Under the pieces are notes generated by a model. That model made no database searches. It was given only the letters and a program-made list of their open reading frames with translations, and was not told the origin of the DNA. A stretch of 64,000 nt of DNA from Kribbella aluminosa (GTDB taxonomy: Bacteria; Actinomycetota; Actinomycetes; Propionibacteriales; Kribbellaceae), in the NCBI RefSeq assembly GCF_017876295.1, contig NZ_JAGINT010000001.1, positions 124,001 through 188,000 of the forward strand, written 5' to 3'. The position numbers and the translations under genes are program-made. Below are positions 33,973-42,078 of this stretch, piece by piece; the stretch's first letter is position 1; the number at the start of each line of letters is the position of its first letter.

Positions 33973-34720
33973 GGAGAAGGCGACCTTCAAACGGGACGGC
34001 GTCCTCATACGACGCGGGCTGGCAGCCCCCGACCTGGTCAAGCGAGCCGTCTCTCTGATCGACGCGTCGTACCGCAAGAACATGACCGCGGACGACATAC
34101 CCGCGTACTCCCGGCGCACCTTCGCCCCCGAACTGGGAGACAGCACAGAGCTGCTCTCCCTGTACACGGAAACCGGCGCGACTGGGCTCGCCGACGATCT
34201 ACTCGGCGACGCCGCCCCGGTCACGACCTCCCAGATCCAGATTCGCGTGCCCGAACGCGAGTTCCCCGGCTTGCAACCGGAGAAGGCCATGCACGTCGAC
34301 GGCGTCTCCTGCCCGCACCTGGACCCGCGCGAACTGCGTACATTCTCCCTGCTCGTTGGCGTCGTCCTGTCCAACATCAGCGACCCGCAGTGCGGGGCCC
34401 TGCACTATCTCCCCGGTGGGCACCTCGCCATGGCCCGCTGGTTCGCCGACCAGTGGTCACTCGGAATGACGGAGCAGGTTGCGCCGGAGATCGACCGGGA
34501 ACGCGGGACTCCGTTCCTCGGCATGCCTGGGGACGTCCTGCTGATGCACCACCTCGTTCCTCACACGGTCGCCCAGAACCTGATGCCCTTCCCCAGGGTG
34601 ATGGCGTACTTCCGCGTCTCCCACCCAGACCACGCGAGCCGTCGCCTCGAAGCCCTTCGCGACCCCTGGCTCGACTACCCGCCCCTCACGGATGTCCCCG
34701 CGCCTACCTTCCAGGAGTAG
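33956..34720 (+). CDS. Phytanoyl-CoA dioxygenase (PhyH)-family enzyme
   Basis: 254 aa from the ATG at 33956; the longer open frame to 33500 is a shadow of the creatininase gene. The iron-binding HxD is MHVDGVSC near residue 105 and the distal His lies in LLMHHLVPHTV; MAYFRVSHP supplies an Arg for 2-oxoglutarate. It likely hydroxylates or desaturates the pathway intermediate using Fe(II), 2-oxoglutarate and O2. Confidence 0.8.
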   Translation: MSLTAEEKATFKRDGVLIRRGLAAPDLVKRAVSLIDASYRKNMTADDIPAYSRRTFAPELGDSTELLSLYTETGATGLADDLLGDAAPVTTSQIQIRVPEREFPGLQPEKAMHVDGVSCPHLDPRELRTFSLLVGVVLSNISDPQCGALHYLPGGHLAMARWFADQWSLGMTEQVAPEIDRERGTPFLGMPGDVLLMHHLVPHTVAQNLMPFPRVMAYFRVSHPDHASRRLEALRDPWLDYPPLTDVPAPTFQE

Positions 34721-34724
34721 CACC

Positions 34725-35375
34725 ATGCGCACGATTCACCCCGGCGAACTCGACACCGCAGCCCGTGCCATCGAGGCCGGAGAGCTCGTCATCCTCCCCA
34801 CCAACCGCTGGTACATGATCTGCGCCAACGCCAGCAACGCGGACGCCTCCGGCAGCATCTTCACAGGTAAGCGGCGCCCCAGCGGCAAGTCCCTCGCCTA
34901 CGTCGTCCCCTCACTCGCCATCTGCGAGCAGCACTTCCAACTCGGCGCCGAAGCACGGAAACTCGCCCAGCAGTTCTGGCCCGGTGACCTCGCACTCCTC
35001 CTGCCATGGCGAGACCCCGACGACGCCGCACGCCATGCCGCCGTCGGCTCGCCGGCCCTCACCACCATGGCGCCCGGAGTCCTCGGCGAACTGGCGGCAC
35101 GGACCAAGGTCCCCGTCGCCGCGACGACGGCCAACATCTCCGGCGACGCGGGCCCGAACGACCGTGGTCCCGCCGTCACCCTCGACGAGGTCCACACCTT
35201 CCTCGCCGCCTCCGGCCTCGCAGTGTCCGTCATCGTCGACGGCGGGGTATGCCCCGCAGCCAACCACATGACGATCGTGGACTGCTTCACCCCGGAGGCC
35301 AAGCTCGTACGCACCGGCCTTGTCCACCAGCGGGCCATCACCGCGGCTCTTGGACGGGAAGTGCGGCCTTCCTGA
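34725..35375 (+). CDS. Sua5/YciO/YrdC-family protein
   Basis: 216 aa from the ATG at 34725, four bases after the previous stop. VILPTNRWYMICANASN is the divergent PTDTxYGL-like start, GKRRPSGKSLAYVV the KRxxxxP site, and ATTANISGDAGPN the SANxSG motif. Housekeeping members make threonylcarbamoyl-AMP for tRNA t6A. Divergence in the first motif and its place at the end of a coupled biosynthetic operon suggest it makes a carbamoyl-adenylate for the natural product instead. Confidence 0.8.
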   Translation: MRTIHPGELDTAARAIEAGELVILPTNRWYMICANASNADASGSIFTGKRRPSGKSLAYVVPSLAICEQHFQLGAEARKLAQQFWPGDLALLLPWRDPDDAARHAAVGSPALTTMAPGVLGELAARTKVPVAATTANISGDAGPNDRGPAVTLDEVHTFLAASGLAVSVIVDGGVCPAANHMTIVDCFTPEAKLVRTGLVHQRAITAALGREVRPS

Positions 35376-35536
35376 TGGACCTTGCCGAGCCACGTCGACC
35401 GAAGACGGATGGCGAGGCCCGGAGGCCGGCGGTCGAGCGGGACGGGGTCCATCGCCTGCATCACCGCCGCCAACACCTCCCCGACAGCACCTCTTCGGAG
35501 GTCCAGGTCGGTGGCGGATGAAACGGCCATCGACTC

Positions 35537-35729
35537 GTGAACGGTCAGCATCGGCGCGGCTGGTGGTCCCGGTTCGGTGCGTTGGTCCACGCCGCGATCA
35601 CCGACGATGCCGACCTCGCCATCCCGGGGAATCGAGCACTTGGTTGTCTGCGGCGGTAGCCCGGTGGAGCTGCGCCACTGCCTGGCCGCCGCGATCGGGC
35701 ACGAGGTCCTCATCGCCGATACCGACTGA
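35537..35729 (+). CDS. Small gene split by a one-base shift (63 aa if repaired)
   Basis: A GTG at 35537 reads NGQHRRGWWSRFGALVHAA, then ITDDADLAIPG; after the G4 run at 35626-35629 the coding sense continues in the next frame as IEHLVVCGGSPVELRHCLAA up to ADTD-stop. Removing one G yields a compact 63-aa protein. It lies 17 bases before the next small gene. The family is not recognised. The 160 bases between it and the Sua5 gene hold nothing I can support. Confidence 0.5.
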
Positions 35730-35746
35730 GACGAGAGAAACGAACG

Positions 35747-35995
35747 ATGACCATCCCCACCCTGAACCCCCGCCCTCCGCGCAAGGCGTTGCGCTGGCGG
35801 GCGTTGCGGCGCCTGCTGCGGATCCTGCGCGGACCCTGGGAGGTGGGCTACAACGCCGGCTGGGGCGAGGCGATGGAGTCGGCCGCCTGGACTGGTCATG
35901 ACCTGGTGGACGTTGCCCAATTCACGGCGCCAGTGTGGGGTTGCTCGGGGGAACTGAGGATCACCAACGAGCTGACGCGACGTTCAGGCTCGTGA
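35747..35995 (+). CDS. Hypothetical small protein (82 aa)
   Basis: 82 aa starting MTIPTLNPRPPRKALRWRAL. The N-terminus is strongly basic and helical (RRLLRILRGPWEVGYNAGWG), the C-terminus less convincing, so the frame may be shifted near its end. The next gene's GTG overlaps its stop by 4 bases. No function assigned. Confidence 0.5.
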   Translation: MTIPTLNPRPPRKALRWRALRRLLRILRGPWEVGYNAGWGEAMESAAWTGHDLVDVAQFTAPVWGCSGELRITNELTRRSGS

Positions 35996-36210
35996 CCGAC
36001 GAGACGTGGTGGCTGGTGTACGTCCGCCGCTACGACGAGTTGCTTGAGGCTTTCGAGGTGATTGAGGTTCGGGTTGTCCCGACCGGCTTGGCCGACGCGT
36101 ACGCCGACGTCTTCCGGTTGCGCTATCCCGACGATGACGTTCGGGCACGGGAGGCGACTGACTACGAGAGAGCCTATCCACCCGATAAGCCGTATGACAT
36201 GGGCGGCTGA
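35992..36210 (+). CDS. Hypothetical acidic protein (72 aa)
   Basis: 72 aa from the GTG at 35992 (a GTG at 35935 is an alternative). The sequence TDETWWLVYVRRYDELLEAF and LRYPDDDVRAREATDYERAY looks like a small alpha/beta protein, possibly the C-terminal part of a longer gene whose 5' end is the preceding ORF. Function unknown. Confidence 0.5.
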   Translation: MTDETWWLVYVRRYDELLEAFEVIEVRVVPTGLADAYADVFRLRYPDDDVRAREATDYERAYPPDKPYDMGG

Positions 36211-36528
36211 GCGCGGTCCACAAATCTGGCCGAGACCGGCATTCAACCTCTGGCGCTTGGATCGCCGCGCAGTGCCGATCTCGGTCTCAGCGGCGGGATC
36301 CTCGGTCCCGAGGTCGAGGACCCCCGCCACATGAAGCCAGTGGGCGAATGCCCCACAGCGAGCGGTACCCACCCGCTGTTCCAGCTACAGATAGGGAGCA
36401 TCCGTGAACACCCTTGAGTATCGGGTCGACACCTGCCTGCCTGCGGCCATTGACCCTGGGGAGCCTGGAACCCCCTGTGGCAGAAGAGTAAGACGCATGA
36501 CCGGGGGCGCTGTGCTGAAGGGGATTTC
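36211..36528. other. Intergenic with imperfect inverted repeat
   Basis: An imperfect inverted repeat, GGCCGAGACCGGCA against TGCCGATCTCGGTC, lies in the first 70 bases. A 42-codon ORF (36404-36532) fills the last third and is listed separately. Confidence 0.4.
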
Positions 36529-36532
36529 ATGA
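36404..36532 (+). CDS. Possible 42-aa ORF coupled to the next gene
   Basis: GTG start with ATAGGGAG upstream; reads NTLEYRVDTCLPAAIDPGEP and ends TCATGA so that its stop overlaps the ATG of the 333-aa gene. The overlap and RBS argue for translation; the peptide has no known domain and could be a remnant. Confidence 0.35.
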   Translation: MNTLEYRVDTCLPAAIDPGEPGTPCGRRVRRMTGGAVLKGIS

Positions 36533-37530
36533 CGTGGACGATCAGACCCGTTGCTGAGCGCGAGCTGTGGAACTTCATCCCGCAGATGTGGGTTGGTCCG
36601 CTCTGCCTACTTGGCGGGTGGGGGCATGGCGACGTCGAAGCGGTCCTGGGGCCGACGAACCCGACGTACCGCCACGAGAAGATGTTTCAGGCAACTTTTC
36701 CTTTGCATGGCGTAACGACCTACTACGAGGATGACATCCTCCAAGCGGTTGCCATCGACGCACTCGCCGGCCCCCGCGTGAGGTTCGTCGACCAAGTCGA
36801 GTTGACCGGTAGGGCGCCGTCGGAGGTAGACGCATGGTTCCTGGAGCACTTCACAGAAAGCTCCCGGATCAATCAGGACGGTGAGATCGCCAACGACCAA
36901 CTTGGATTGGTGGTTCGCACGCAGCGGGCAGGAGACATCCTGCTGACACGGCCGGTCTTCGTTTCACGCCGCTGGGCCGACGGGTGCGGAGATACTCAGG
37001 AGAGCTCGGTGCCTGAGATCAACTACGACCGCCACGTCTTCGGCTGGCGCGGGCCGGAGCCTGTGCTGACCGCGACCTATGCGGTAGGAGGCAAGGTTGT
37101 CAAAGGCCAGCGGGTTCCGACGCCGGAGGATCTCCGGGAGTTGTTTGACGAGATTGCGTCCGGGCCGCGGCCAATCGATCTCGACCTCTGGCGACATGAT
37201 GGCCCGGCGATGATGGAAGTCCACCTCGGCCGCCAATTCAGTTCGCTTCGGTTCTACGATTGGGGTGCGGGCGGCAACGAACGCGGCGAGCCGTTCTACT
37301 CTGTCGGTACGCTCGACGATCCGGCGGACGCCGAGGGTGACTTCGACGGCTTGTCTGCCGAGATCCGGCCGGACAGTGCAATCCGCGATGCAGAGGCCCG
37401 GTTTGCCGCATCGGTGTTCCTCCTTACAGGTAGTCGGCCTCACAACATCACCTGGACGGTTCGAGCGTGGGAAGAGCTTTGGCACTCGACCGGTGACGAA
37501 GACGAAGGCTCAATCAATCGACTGGGCTGA
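36529..37530 (+). CDS. Probable two-domain immunity-like protein (333 aa)
   Basis: 333 aa with GAAGGGGA upstream. Residues ~1-150 (WTIRPVAERELWNFIPQMWV; GVTTYYEDDILQAVAIDALA) and ~200-315 (MMEVHLGRQFSSLRFYDWGA; GEPFYSVGTLDDP; LLTGSRPHNITW) read as two separate alpha/beta domains. The second resembles Imm1-type immunity proteins, and the first has a similar style. No toxin is next to it, so it could be an orphan immunity gene; other functions cannot be excluded. Confidence 0.5.
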   Translation: MTWTIRPVAERELWNFIPQMWVGPLCLLGGWGHGDVEAVLGPTNPTYRHEKMFQATFPLHGVTTYYEDDILQAVAIDALAGPRVRFVDQVELTGRAPSEVDAWFLEHFTESSRINQDGEIANDQLGLVVRTQRAGDILLTRPVFVSRRWADGCGDTQESSVPEINYDRHVFGWRGPEPVLTATYAVGGKVVKGQRVPTPEDLRELFDEIASGPRPIDLDLWRHDGPAMMEVHLGRQFSSLRFYDWGAGGNERGEPFYSVGTLDDPADAEGDFDGLSAEIRPDSAIRDAEARFAASVFLLTGSRPHNITWTVRAWEELWHSTGDEDEGSINRLG

Positions 37531-37795
37531 CGAGGACCCCGAAGCCACCTGCGGACACGGCCATAACGGGCAACCAATCCGGCATGTTCGGTGACTTTCA
37601 GACCAGGACCTGCTTGTGTGCTTGCGATCTCGCCAGTTATTGCCATAAGCAACGACTGATCGGTGTGGAGCTCATCGGGCTGTGGTTCTTGTTTCTCTCG
37701 CGGTCACGAGACGGGACATGTGCGCTGCATCGCAGCGCCGGGGGAGTAGCGACCATCGAGTAGCTCGTTCCCACAAAGAATTGCGAGCACACACC

Positions 37796-38530
37796 ATGAG
37801 CGCACTGCCCACTGACTTTCCGCAGGTCCCACTCAAACAGATGGATCCGTCGATGCTCGTCTTCGAGCTCGGCCGTGAGGTTCACCGACTCATGCCCGAG
37901 TCGAGCGAGCTCATCACCTCCGCCGCGACGATGGCTGCATTCCTGCACCGCCGGCAAACCAGGTTCGTTCGTGGTCGCCTGCCGTGGGTGCCGTACATCG
38001 AGCACCCACTTCGCGTCGCGCTACGGCTGATGCGATGGGGCGTTCGTGATCCAGAGGTCTTGGCCGCGGCTCTGCTGCATGACGTCGTAGAAGACTGCTC
38101 CGAAGAACTGCTTCGCATATTTGGTCGTCAAGACGAGACAGCGCCCGGATGCCTGGCCCGGCTCTTCGGCGATGGGACGGCACAGCACGTGCATCAGGTC
38201 ACGAACCCTGCTGCTGTGGTCGACCTGGAGAGCTACCAGATCCACATGACGGCACTGGCCTGGTTGCGGACTCCGGCGGTCCTGATCAAGGCCAGCGATC
38301 TCAAAGACAATGCTGGATCGATCCCCTACCAGTTGGGATACGGGCAGGACGAGCGGATGCTGCGGCTACTTCGTAAGTACCTGCCATGCGTGCGCGAGGT
38401 TGCACGGGGCTTGAGTGCTATGGGGCAGGAGGCAACATCTGAGTTCGCTTGGTCTGCGGCCGCAGCCGACCTGTGCCGGCTCACGGCAGAGTTGGAAGAG
38501 CTGGCCGGCGGGCTTGGCATTGTGGTGTGA
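37796..38530 (+). CDS. RelA/SpoT-type HD (MESH1-like) hydrolase
   Basis: 244 aa from the ATG at 37796; the upstream open frame is not coding-like. YIEHPLRVALRLMRWGVRDP, then LLHDVVEDCSEELL give the H...HD...ED metal set of (p)ppGpp hydrolases, and IKASDLKDNAG provides the later Asp/Asn. No synthetase or regulatory domain is present, so it is a small alarmone hydrolase or a hydrolase of another 3'-phosphorylated nucleotide. Start context is weak. Confidence 0.75.
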   Translation: MSALPTDFPQVPLKQMDPSMLVFELGREVHRLMPESSELITSAATMAAFLHRRQTRFVRGRLPWVPYIEHPLRVALRLMRWGVRDPEVLAAALLHDVVEDCSEELLRIFGRQDETAPGCLARLFGDGTAQHVHQVTNPAAVVDLESYQIHMTALAWLRTPAVLIKASDLKDNAGSIPYQLGYGQDERMLRLLRKYLPCVREVARGLSAMGQEATSEFAWSAAAADLCRLTAELEELAGGLGIVV

Positions 38531-38679
38531 GCTGCCCGCTCCGATCGCGCCGGCCTCTTTGCAAGCCTCGCTCCAGTGATCCATCTGCCCTTCTGCGCAC
38601 AGCGGTGCTCCTCAGGCATCAGCACAGCTGATTCGGGGGCGCCCTGCCAGACGAGTGGATACAACTTGGAGTGATAGCC

Positions 38680-39134
38680 GTGGGCCAGTTCGATCAGACA
38701 CCCATGTTCACCGGAGAGCTCGCTTTCCTGTCCAACTTCGACCAGACACCGTTCCTCATGCCGCTCCTGGACGCCGAGGTTGCCTCGGCCGAGCACGCGT
38801 TCAACGCATTGAAGACCGTCGACGAAGACCAGCAGCATCACGTGCTCGAGGCGCCGACGCCGGGGGAGAGTAAGCGCCGCGGCCGCCGGGTGACGCTTCG
38901 GCCCGGTTGGGATGCTGGCGTGCGGATCTGGGCCATGCGGCAAGTGCTGACCGCTAAATTCGCGGTCCCTGCCCTTCGCTACCAACTCGTGCGTACCGAG
39001 GGCCGCGTGCTTGTGGAGACAAATCACTGGCACAACAGTACTGGGGTTCGTGCTTCTGCCCGAGGCATGAGCAGACTCCCGGTACGAATATGCTCGGCGA
39101 GCTGCTGATGGTCCTCCGCGCTCGTTACAGCTGA
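38680..39134 (+). CDS. NADAR (YbiA-like) family protein, frameshifted
   Basis: GELAFLSNFDQTPFLMPLL, AEHAFNALKT, RRVTLRPGWDAGVRIWAM and LTAKFAVPALRYQL follow the NADAR fold. After VETNHWHN the frame is lost at about 39037; one base later the expected YWGSCFCPRHEQTPGTNMLG and ELLMVLRARYS end is found in the neighbouring frame, stopping at 39134. Repaired length is about 151 aa, normal for the family. Start: GTG at 38680 with GGAG eight bases before (GTG at 38671 also possible). NADAR proteins act on ADP-ribose-linked or riboflavin-pathway glycosidic bonds. It may be a pseudogene or a sequencing error. Confidence 0.75.
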
Positions 39135-39154
39135 CATTCCCGATTTCACCCGAA

Positions 39155-39206
39155 GAAGCCCTCCCGGTGCAGAGTTCATGCTCTGCATCGGGAGGGCTTC
39201 TCTTTT
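39155..39206. terminator. Bidirectional intrinsic terminator
   Basis: GAAGCCCTCCCGGTGCAGAG (39155-39174) pairs with CTCTGCATCGGGAGGGCTTC (39181-39200) over a 6-base loop with one mismatch, followed by TCTTTT. It lies between convergent genes and can serve both strands. Confidence 0.85.
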
Positions 39207-39255
39207 GCCCAACTCTGGCCCTACACCTTCGCGGTCAGCGGTACCGGAGTGCTGG

Positions 39256-39885
39256 TCATCGGTCTTCACAAGGACGCCGCGAGCAGGTGCTGGTGACCTC
39301 GAGTTCGCCGCCGGACTTGCGCAGGCGCAGGAGCACTGCGAGCTCATCTCGCCAAGGTTGCTCGGGGACGACCCAGATTGCCGTGTCGTAGCCGTGTGAC
39401 CAGACCTGGCCGGTGCGCTCGACGGCACACCAGCGTGGCCGTTCGCGGCCGAGTTCCTCGTCGAAGTAGAGCGGCCCGTCGACGTACTGCGTCCAGGCGA
39501 CCTGTGCTCCCGGCTGCATCGGCTTCTGCTCGTACGGCTTCGGGTTCTTTGTCGGGCGCCACTTCCAGCGCTTGGCGGCGTCCCGGATCCAGGCCGGCGT
39601 TGTCTGGCGCCAGGAGAACCGCGGACCCGTCTTGAAGTAGGCGGTCAACGGGGTGTGCACCATGCCGAGCTTGCGTCCATGGATCTCGGCCATGTGGGCG
39701 TCGAACAGCGGTGGCTCGTTCGTGGTGAAGTCGCAAGAGATAGGGATCGCGCGCCCGGCGCCGTCGACCCACCGGCCCCGGCCGGCGACATCAGACTCGG
39801 CTGCGGCGAGTTGTTCTCTGGTGGCGTCCGAGACCAGGACGTCACGGCTCAGGTGGCACGAGGCCTTGAAGTCTCGCCTCGTCAC
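39256..39885 (-). CDS. Hypothetical protein of the par operon (209 aa)
   Basis: 209 aa from a GTG that overlaps the preceding stop (GTGA). It reads TRRDFKASCHLSRDVLVSDA, ISCDFTTNEPPLFDAHMAEI and later PRFSWRQTTPAWIRDAAKRW. His, Asp and Trp residues are frequent, but there is no motif I can name. It is always downstream of, and coupled to, the methylase-like gene here, so the two probably work together. It ends before the bidirectional terminator at 39.2 kb. Confidence 0.65.
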   Translation of the reverse strand: MTRRDFKASCHLSRDVLVSDATREQLAAAESDVAGRGRWVDGAGRAIPISCDFTTNEPPLFDAHMAEIHGRKLGMVHTPLTAYFKTGPRFSWRQTTPAWIRDAAKRWKWRPTKNPKPYEQKPMQPGAQVAWTQYVDGPLYFDEELGRERPRWCAVERTGQVWSHGYDTAIWVVPEQPWRDELAVLLRLRKSGGELEVTSTCSRRPCEDR

Positions 39886-40613
39886 GAGCGGGCCTGCGCT
39901 GTGCACTGTGGCGGTGTCGCGCCGAGCAGCGTCTGGAGCTCTCTCACAGCGTCGGTCCAGCGAAGCTTCCAGCCCCATCCACCGAGGACGTGCGCCGGGG
40001 TCGGCCAGCTGTCGAACGTCTCGAGGGTGAGGGTGTTCCTGCGGTGCACGACCGCGGGGATGTGGAGCAGCGACAGGTGGACGTAGGCCATGTGTACGGC
40101 CTGGGGAGCGATGTCTTCTGCCGTCACATGCAACTGGGTCTGGGGGTTCAGCCCGGTGCTTTGCATCTCCTGCGACACGGCGACGATGAAGGCGGCTGCT
40201 CCACATGTCGGCTCGTAGAGCCTGGCGAATCCGCAGGTCCTCACTGAGTCGGCAAGCGTCTCGATGTGCATCCCAGCCATGAGCCGGGCAACGTCGTAGG
40301 GGGTGAAGAACTGGCCGAGTCGGTCGTTGCCCAAGGCCAGCTCCATGTAGAGGCGTCCGAGTACGTCGCAGGGCTCGGCACCCATCGCCTTCACGACGAG
40401 CGCGAGGGCGTGCCCGAAGCGGTCCAGCTCCTCGCGGTCGTAGCGTCCCGCCGTACGCAGGTACTGCTCTTCGCGCTCATCGCGCCCCCGGAGATCCACT
40501 GCGTTGCGGAAGGCGAGCGCCGACATCTCGACGAAGTCGTCGAACACCTCCGTCATCCGCTTTGCGCCGGCGTTCGCCTGAAGCAGCTTCACGATCTGCC
40601 CGTAATCCTTCAC
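39882..40613 (-). CDS. N6-adenine DNA methylase-like protein without the NPPY motif
   Basis: 243 aa from the GTG at 40613; no earlier start is available in this frame. LGQFFTPYDVARLMAGM and LYEPTCGAAAFIVAVSQEM are the FTP segment and SAM motif I of HsdM-type methylases; LHVTAEDIAPQAVHMAYVHL is motif II. The catalytic (D/N)PPY/F is missing: after HRRNTLTLETFDSWPTPAHV the chain soon ends. It may bind SAM or DNA without methylating, or use another residue. It is part of the minus-strand par operon. Confidence 0.75.
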   Translation of the reverse strand: MKDYGQIVKLLQANAGAKRMTEVFDDFVEMSALAFRNAVDLRGRDEREEQYLRTAGRYDREELDRFGHALALVVKAMGAEPCDVLGRLYMELALGNDRLGQFFTPYDVARLMAGMHIETLADSVRTCGFARLYEPTCGAAAFIVAVSQEMQSTGLNPQTQLHVTAEDIAPQAVHMAYVHLSLLHIPAVVHRRNTLTLETFDSWPTPAHVLGGWGWKLRWTDAVRELQTLLGATPPQCTAQARS

Positions 40614-40717
40614 AGGGCAGGCCCTCTCGCGGAACCGGGCAGGACCGGTCGAGCACGCCGCGGGCTGACAGTCGGTGCCACCGGGACCATTGCCGGGTAG
40701 CTGACCTGAGCGGACAT
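40610..40717 (-). CDS. Possible 35-aa ORF between parM and the methylase-like gene
   Basis: The ATG at 40717 overlaps the parM stop (TGATG) and the stop overlaps the methylase-like GTG (GTGA). The peptide is Pro/Ala/Arg rich (MSAQVSYPAMVPVAPTVSPR) with no domain. It may only relay ribosomes from parM to the downstream gene. Confidence 0.35.
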   Translation of the reverse strand: MSAQVSYPAMVPVAPTVSPRRARPVLPGSARGPAL

Positions 40718-42021
40718 CACACGGCCATCTCGTCGTTCGTCTCGCTCTGTGCCATGCTGCCGAGCTCGACGTGGCGCGCTGCGATGTACATCCCCTCGCG
40801 GTTGAGGTGCCGTGAGTAGCTCGAGTCGAGATACAGCACCGGAATGTCGCCGGCCACCTGCAGGAGTGCGGGGTGCAGCAACTCGCGGACCGGTCCAGCG
40901 CCGCCGCCGTAGACGTAGACGACCTCGGTCGTCGCGCCGGCCTGAGACAGAACGTCACCGAAAGCCGAGACGATCTCATCGACCAGGTACTTCGCTTCAT
41001 CGGTCACGAACCCGGCAGCCCGCTCGTGCCGACCCTTCTGCAGCATTGAGGGCTCGCCCTGGAGAAAGTCCGCGAGCTGCTTTCGCGACGTGAACTGCAA
41101 TGAGGAATCCGACTCGCTCATGCGTTCCATGGCGTTCATGAGCGCGGAGCCATAGCCCTGCTCGAGCGTGAAGGCTGCCTCGGGGTTGAACCTGCCGTCG
41201 GTGAAAACCGGGAAGTTGACCGTGCCCTCGCCGACATCGACGCCGATGGTGTTGCGGACCGCCACCAGGTGGGTAGCGGTGACGTCCTTGGCGAGGTGAC
41301 CCTGGCGGCCGCGGAGATCGTCGAGAAGTGCCTGCGCGAGCGGCTCGCCCTTGTCGGTGATGGCGAACTGGGCCGACGCGCCTTCGGCCATGACCTGGAC
41401 GTCGACGAACTCGAGACGAACCGATACCGGCGTCGAGAAGTTCTTGATCGTCACCAGGTGCACCACCGGCGCGGCGGTGCCAGCAGCGCCCATGAACTCG
41501 GCGGCGTAGGTGTGGCGGCGCGCGACGAACTCAGAAATGGGCAGAGCCAGACCAGCGCGAATCCTCACACGCAGTTCGCGGTCTGGAAGCGCGCCCGTCG
41601 CGCGAACGTGGTCGCGCAGTGCCTTGGCTGCGAAGACGCCGAGCACGAGCACCTTGGCGAGTTCCTGGTCGACCTTGCTGTGCTTGCCCAGGACCTCGAA
41701 CTCGGTGAACTTCGACCCGCGCGCGTGGAGCGACGAGCGACCGAAGATGCGGCGGTCGCTGGCGGCGATCAGGGGAGTAGTCATCGTGCAGTCGAGCCGG
41801 TTGTAGAAATCATCGCCTGCCTTTGCGGCGTCATCGCCGAGCACCTCGGCGGCGGTCGCGTCCGGGAGCGGCACCTTCGGGTTCTGACGGGTCGTCGACA
41901 CGACCGCTGACGGGAGGTCGATCTCGTCGAAGACGCCGGTCTCTGTGTTGCGAATAACGCCCTTCACGTAGCCGTTGCCAACGTCGATACCGCCGGTAAG
42001 GGTAATGGTCTCTGCGCTCAT
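40717..42021 (-). CDS. parM: ParM/Alp-type actin-like ATPase (plasmid segregation)
   Basis: 434 aa from the ATG at 42021, which has AAGGA upstream; an ATG seven codons earlier is possible. GGIDVGNGYVKGVIRN is the actin-fold phosphate-1 loop, NTIGVDVGEGTVNFPVF the phosphate-2 loop, and YVYGGGAGPVRELLHP the adenosine motif. Such proteins polymerise with ATP and push plasmid copies apart through an adaptor bound to a centromere. The ParR-like gene is immediately upstream, and inverted repeats at 42622-42684 supply a centromere candidate. Confidence 0.85.
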   Translation of the reverse strand: MSAETITLTGGIDVGNGYVKGVIRNTETGVFDEIDLPSAVVSTTRQNPKVPLPDATAAEVLGDDAAKAGDDFYNRLDCTMTTPLIAASDRRIFGRSSLHARGSKFTEFEVLGKHSKVDQELAKVLVLGVFAAKALRDHVRATGALPDRELRVRIRAGLALPISEFVARRHTYAAEFMGAAGTAAPVVHLVTIKNFSTPVSVRLEFVDVQVMAEGASAQFAITDKGEPLAQALLDDLRGRQGHLAKDVTATHLVAVRNTIGVDVGEGTVNFPVFTDGRFNPEAAFTLEQGYGSALMNAMERMSESDSSLQFTSRKQLADFLQGEPSMLQKGRHERAAGFVTDEAKYLVDEIVSAFGDVLSQAGATTEVVYVYGGGAGPVRELLHPALLQVAGDIPVLYLDSSYSRHLNREGMYIAARHVELGSMAQSETNDEMAV

Positions 42022-42078
42022 GTCTGGATCCTTCTTTTGCATGGTCTGGTGATCTGCGGCGTTGCGTCGGGCACTGGA

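Noticed and set aside
34725..35375. Housekeeping tRNA t6A enzyme (tsaC)
   Set aside because: Divergent substrate motif and position as last gene of a coupled biosynthetic operon argue for a specialised role.
39256..40206. 316-codon form of the par-operon hypothetical protein
   Set aside because: The first 107 codons overlap the methylase-like gene; the GTG at 39885 with GTGA overlap is the better start.
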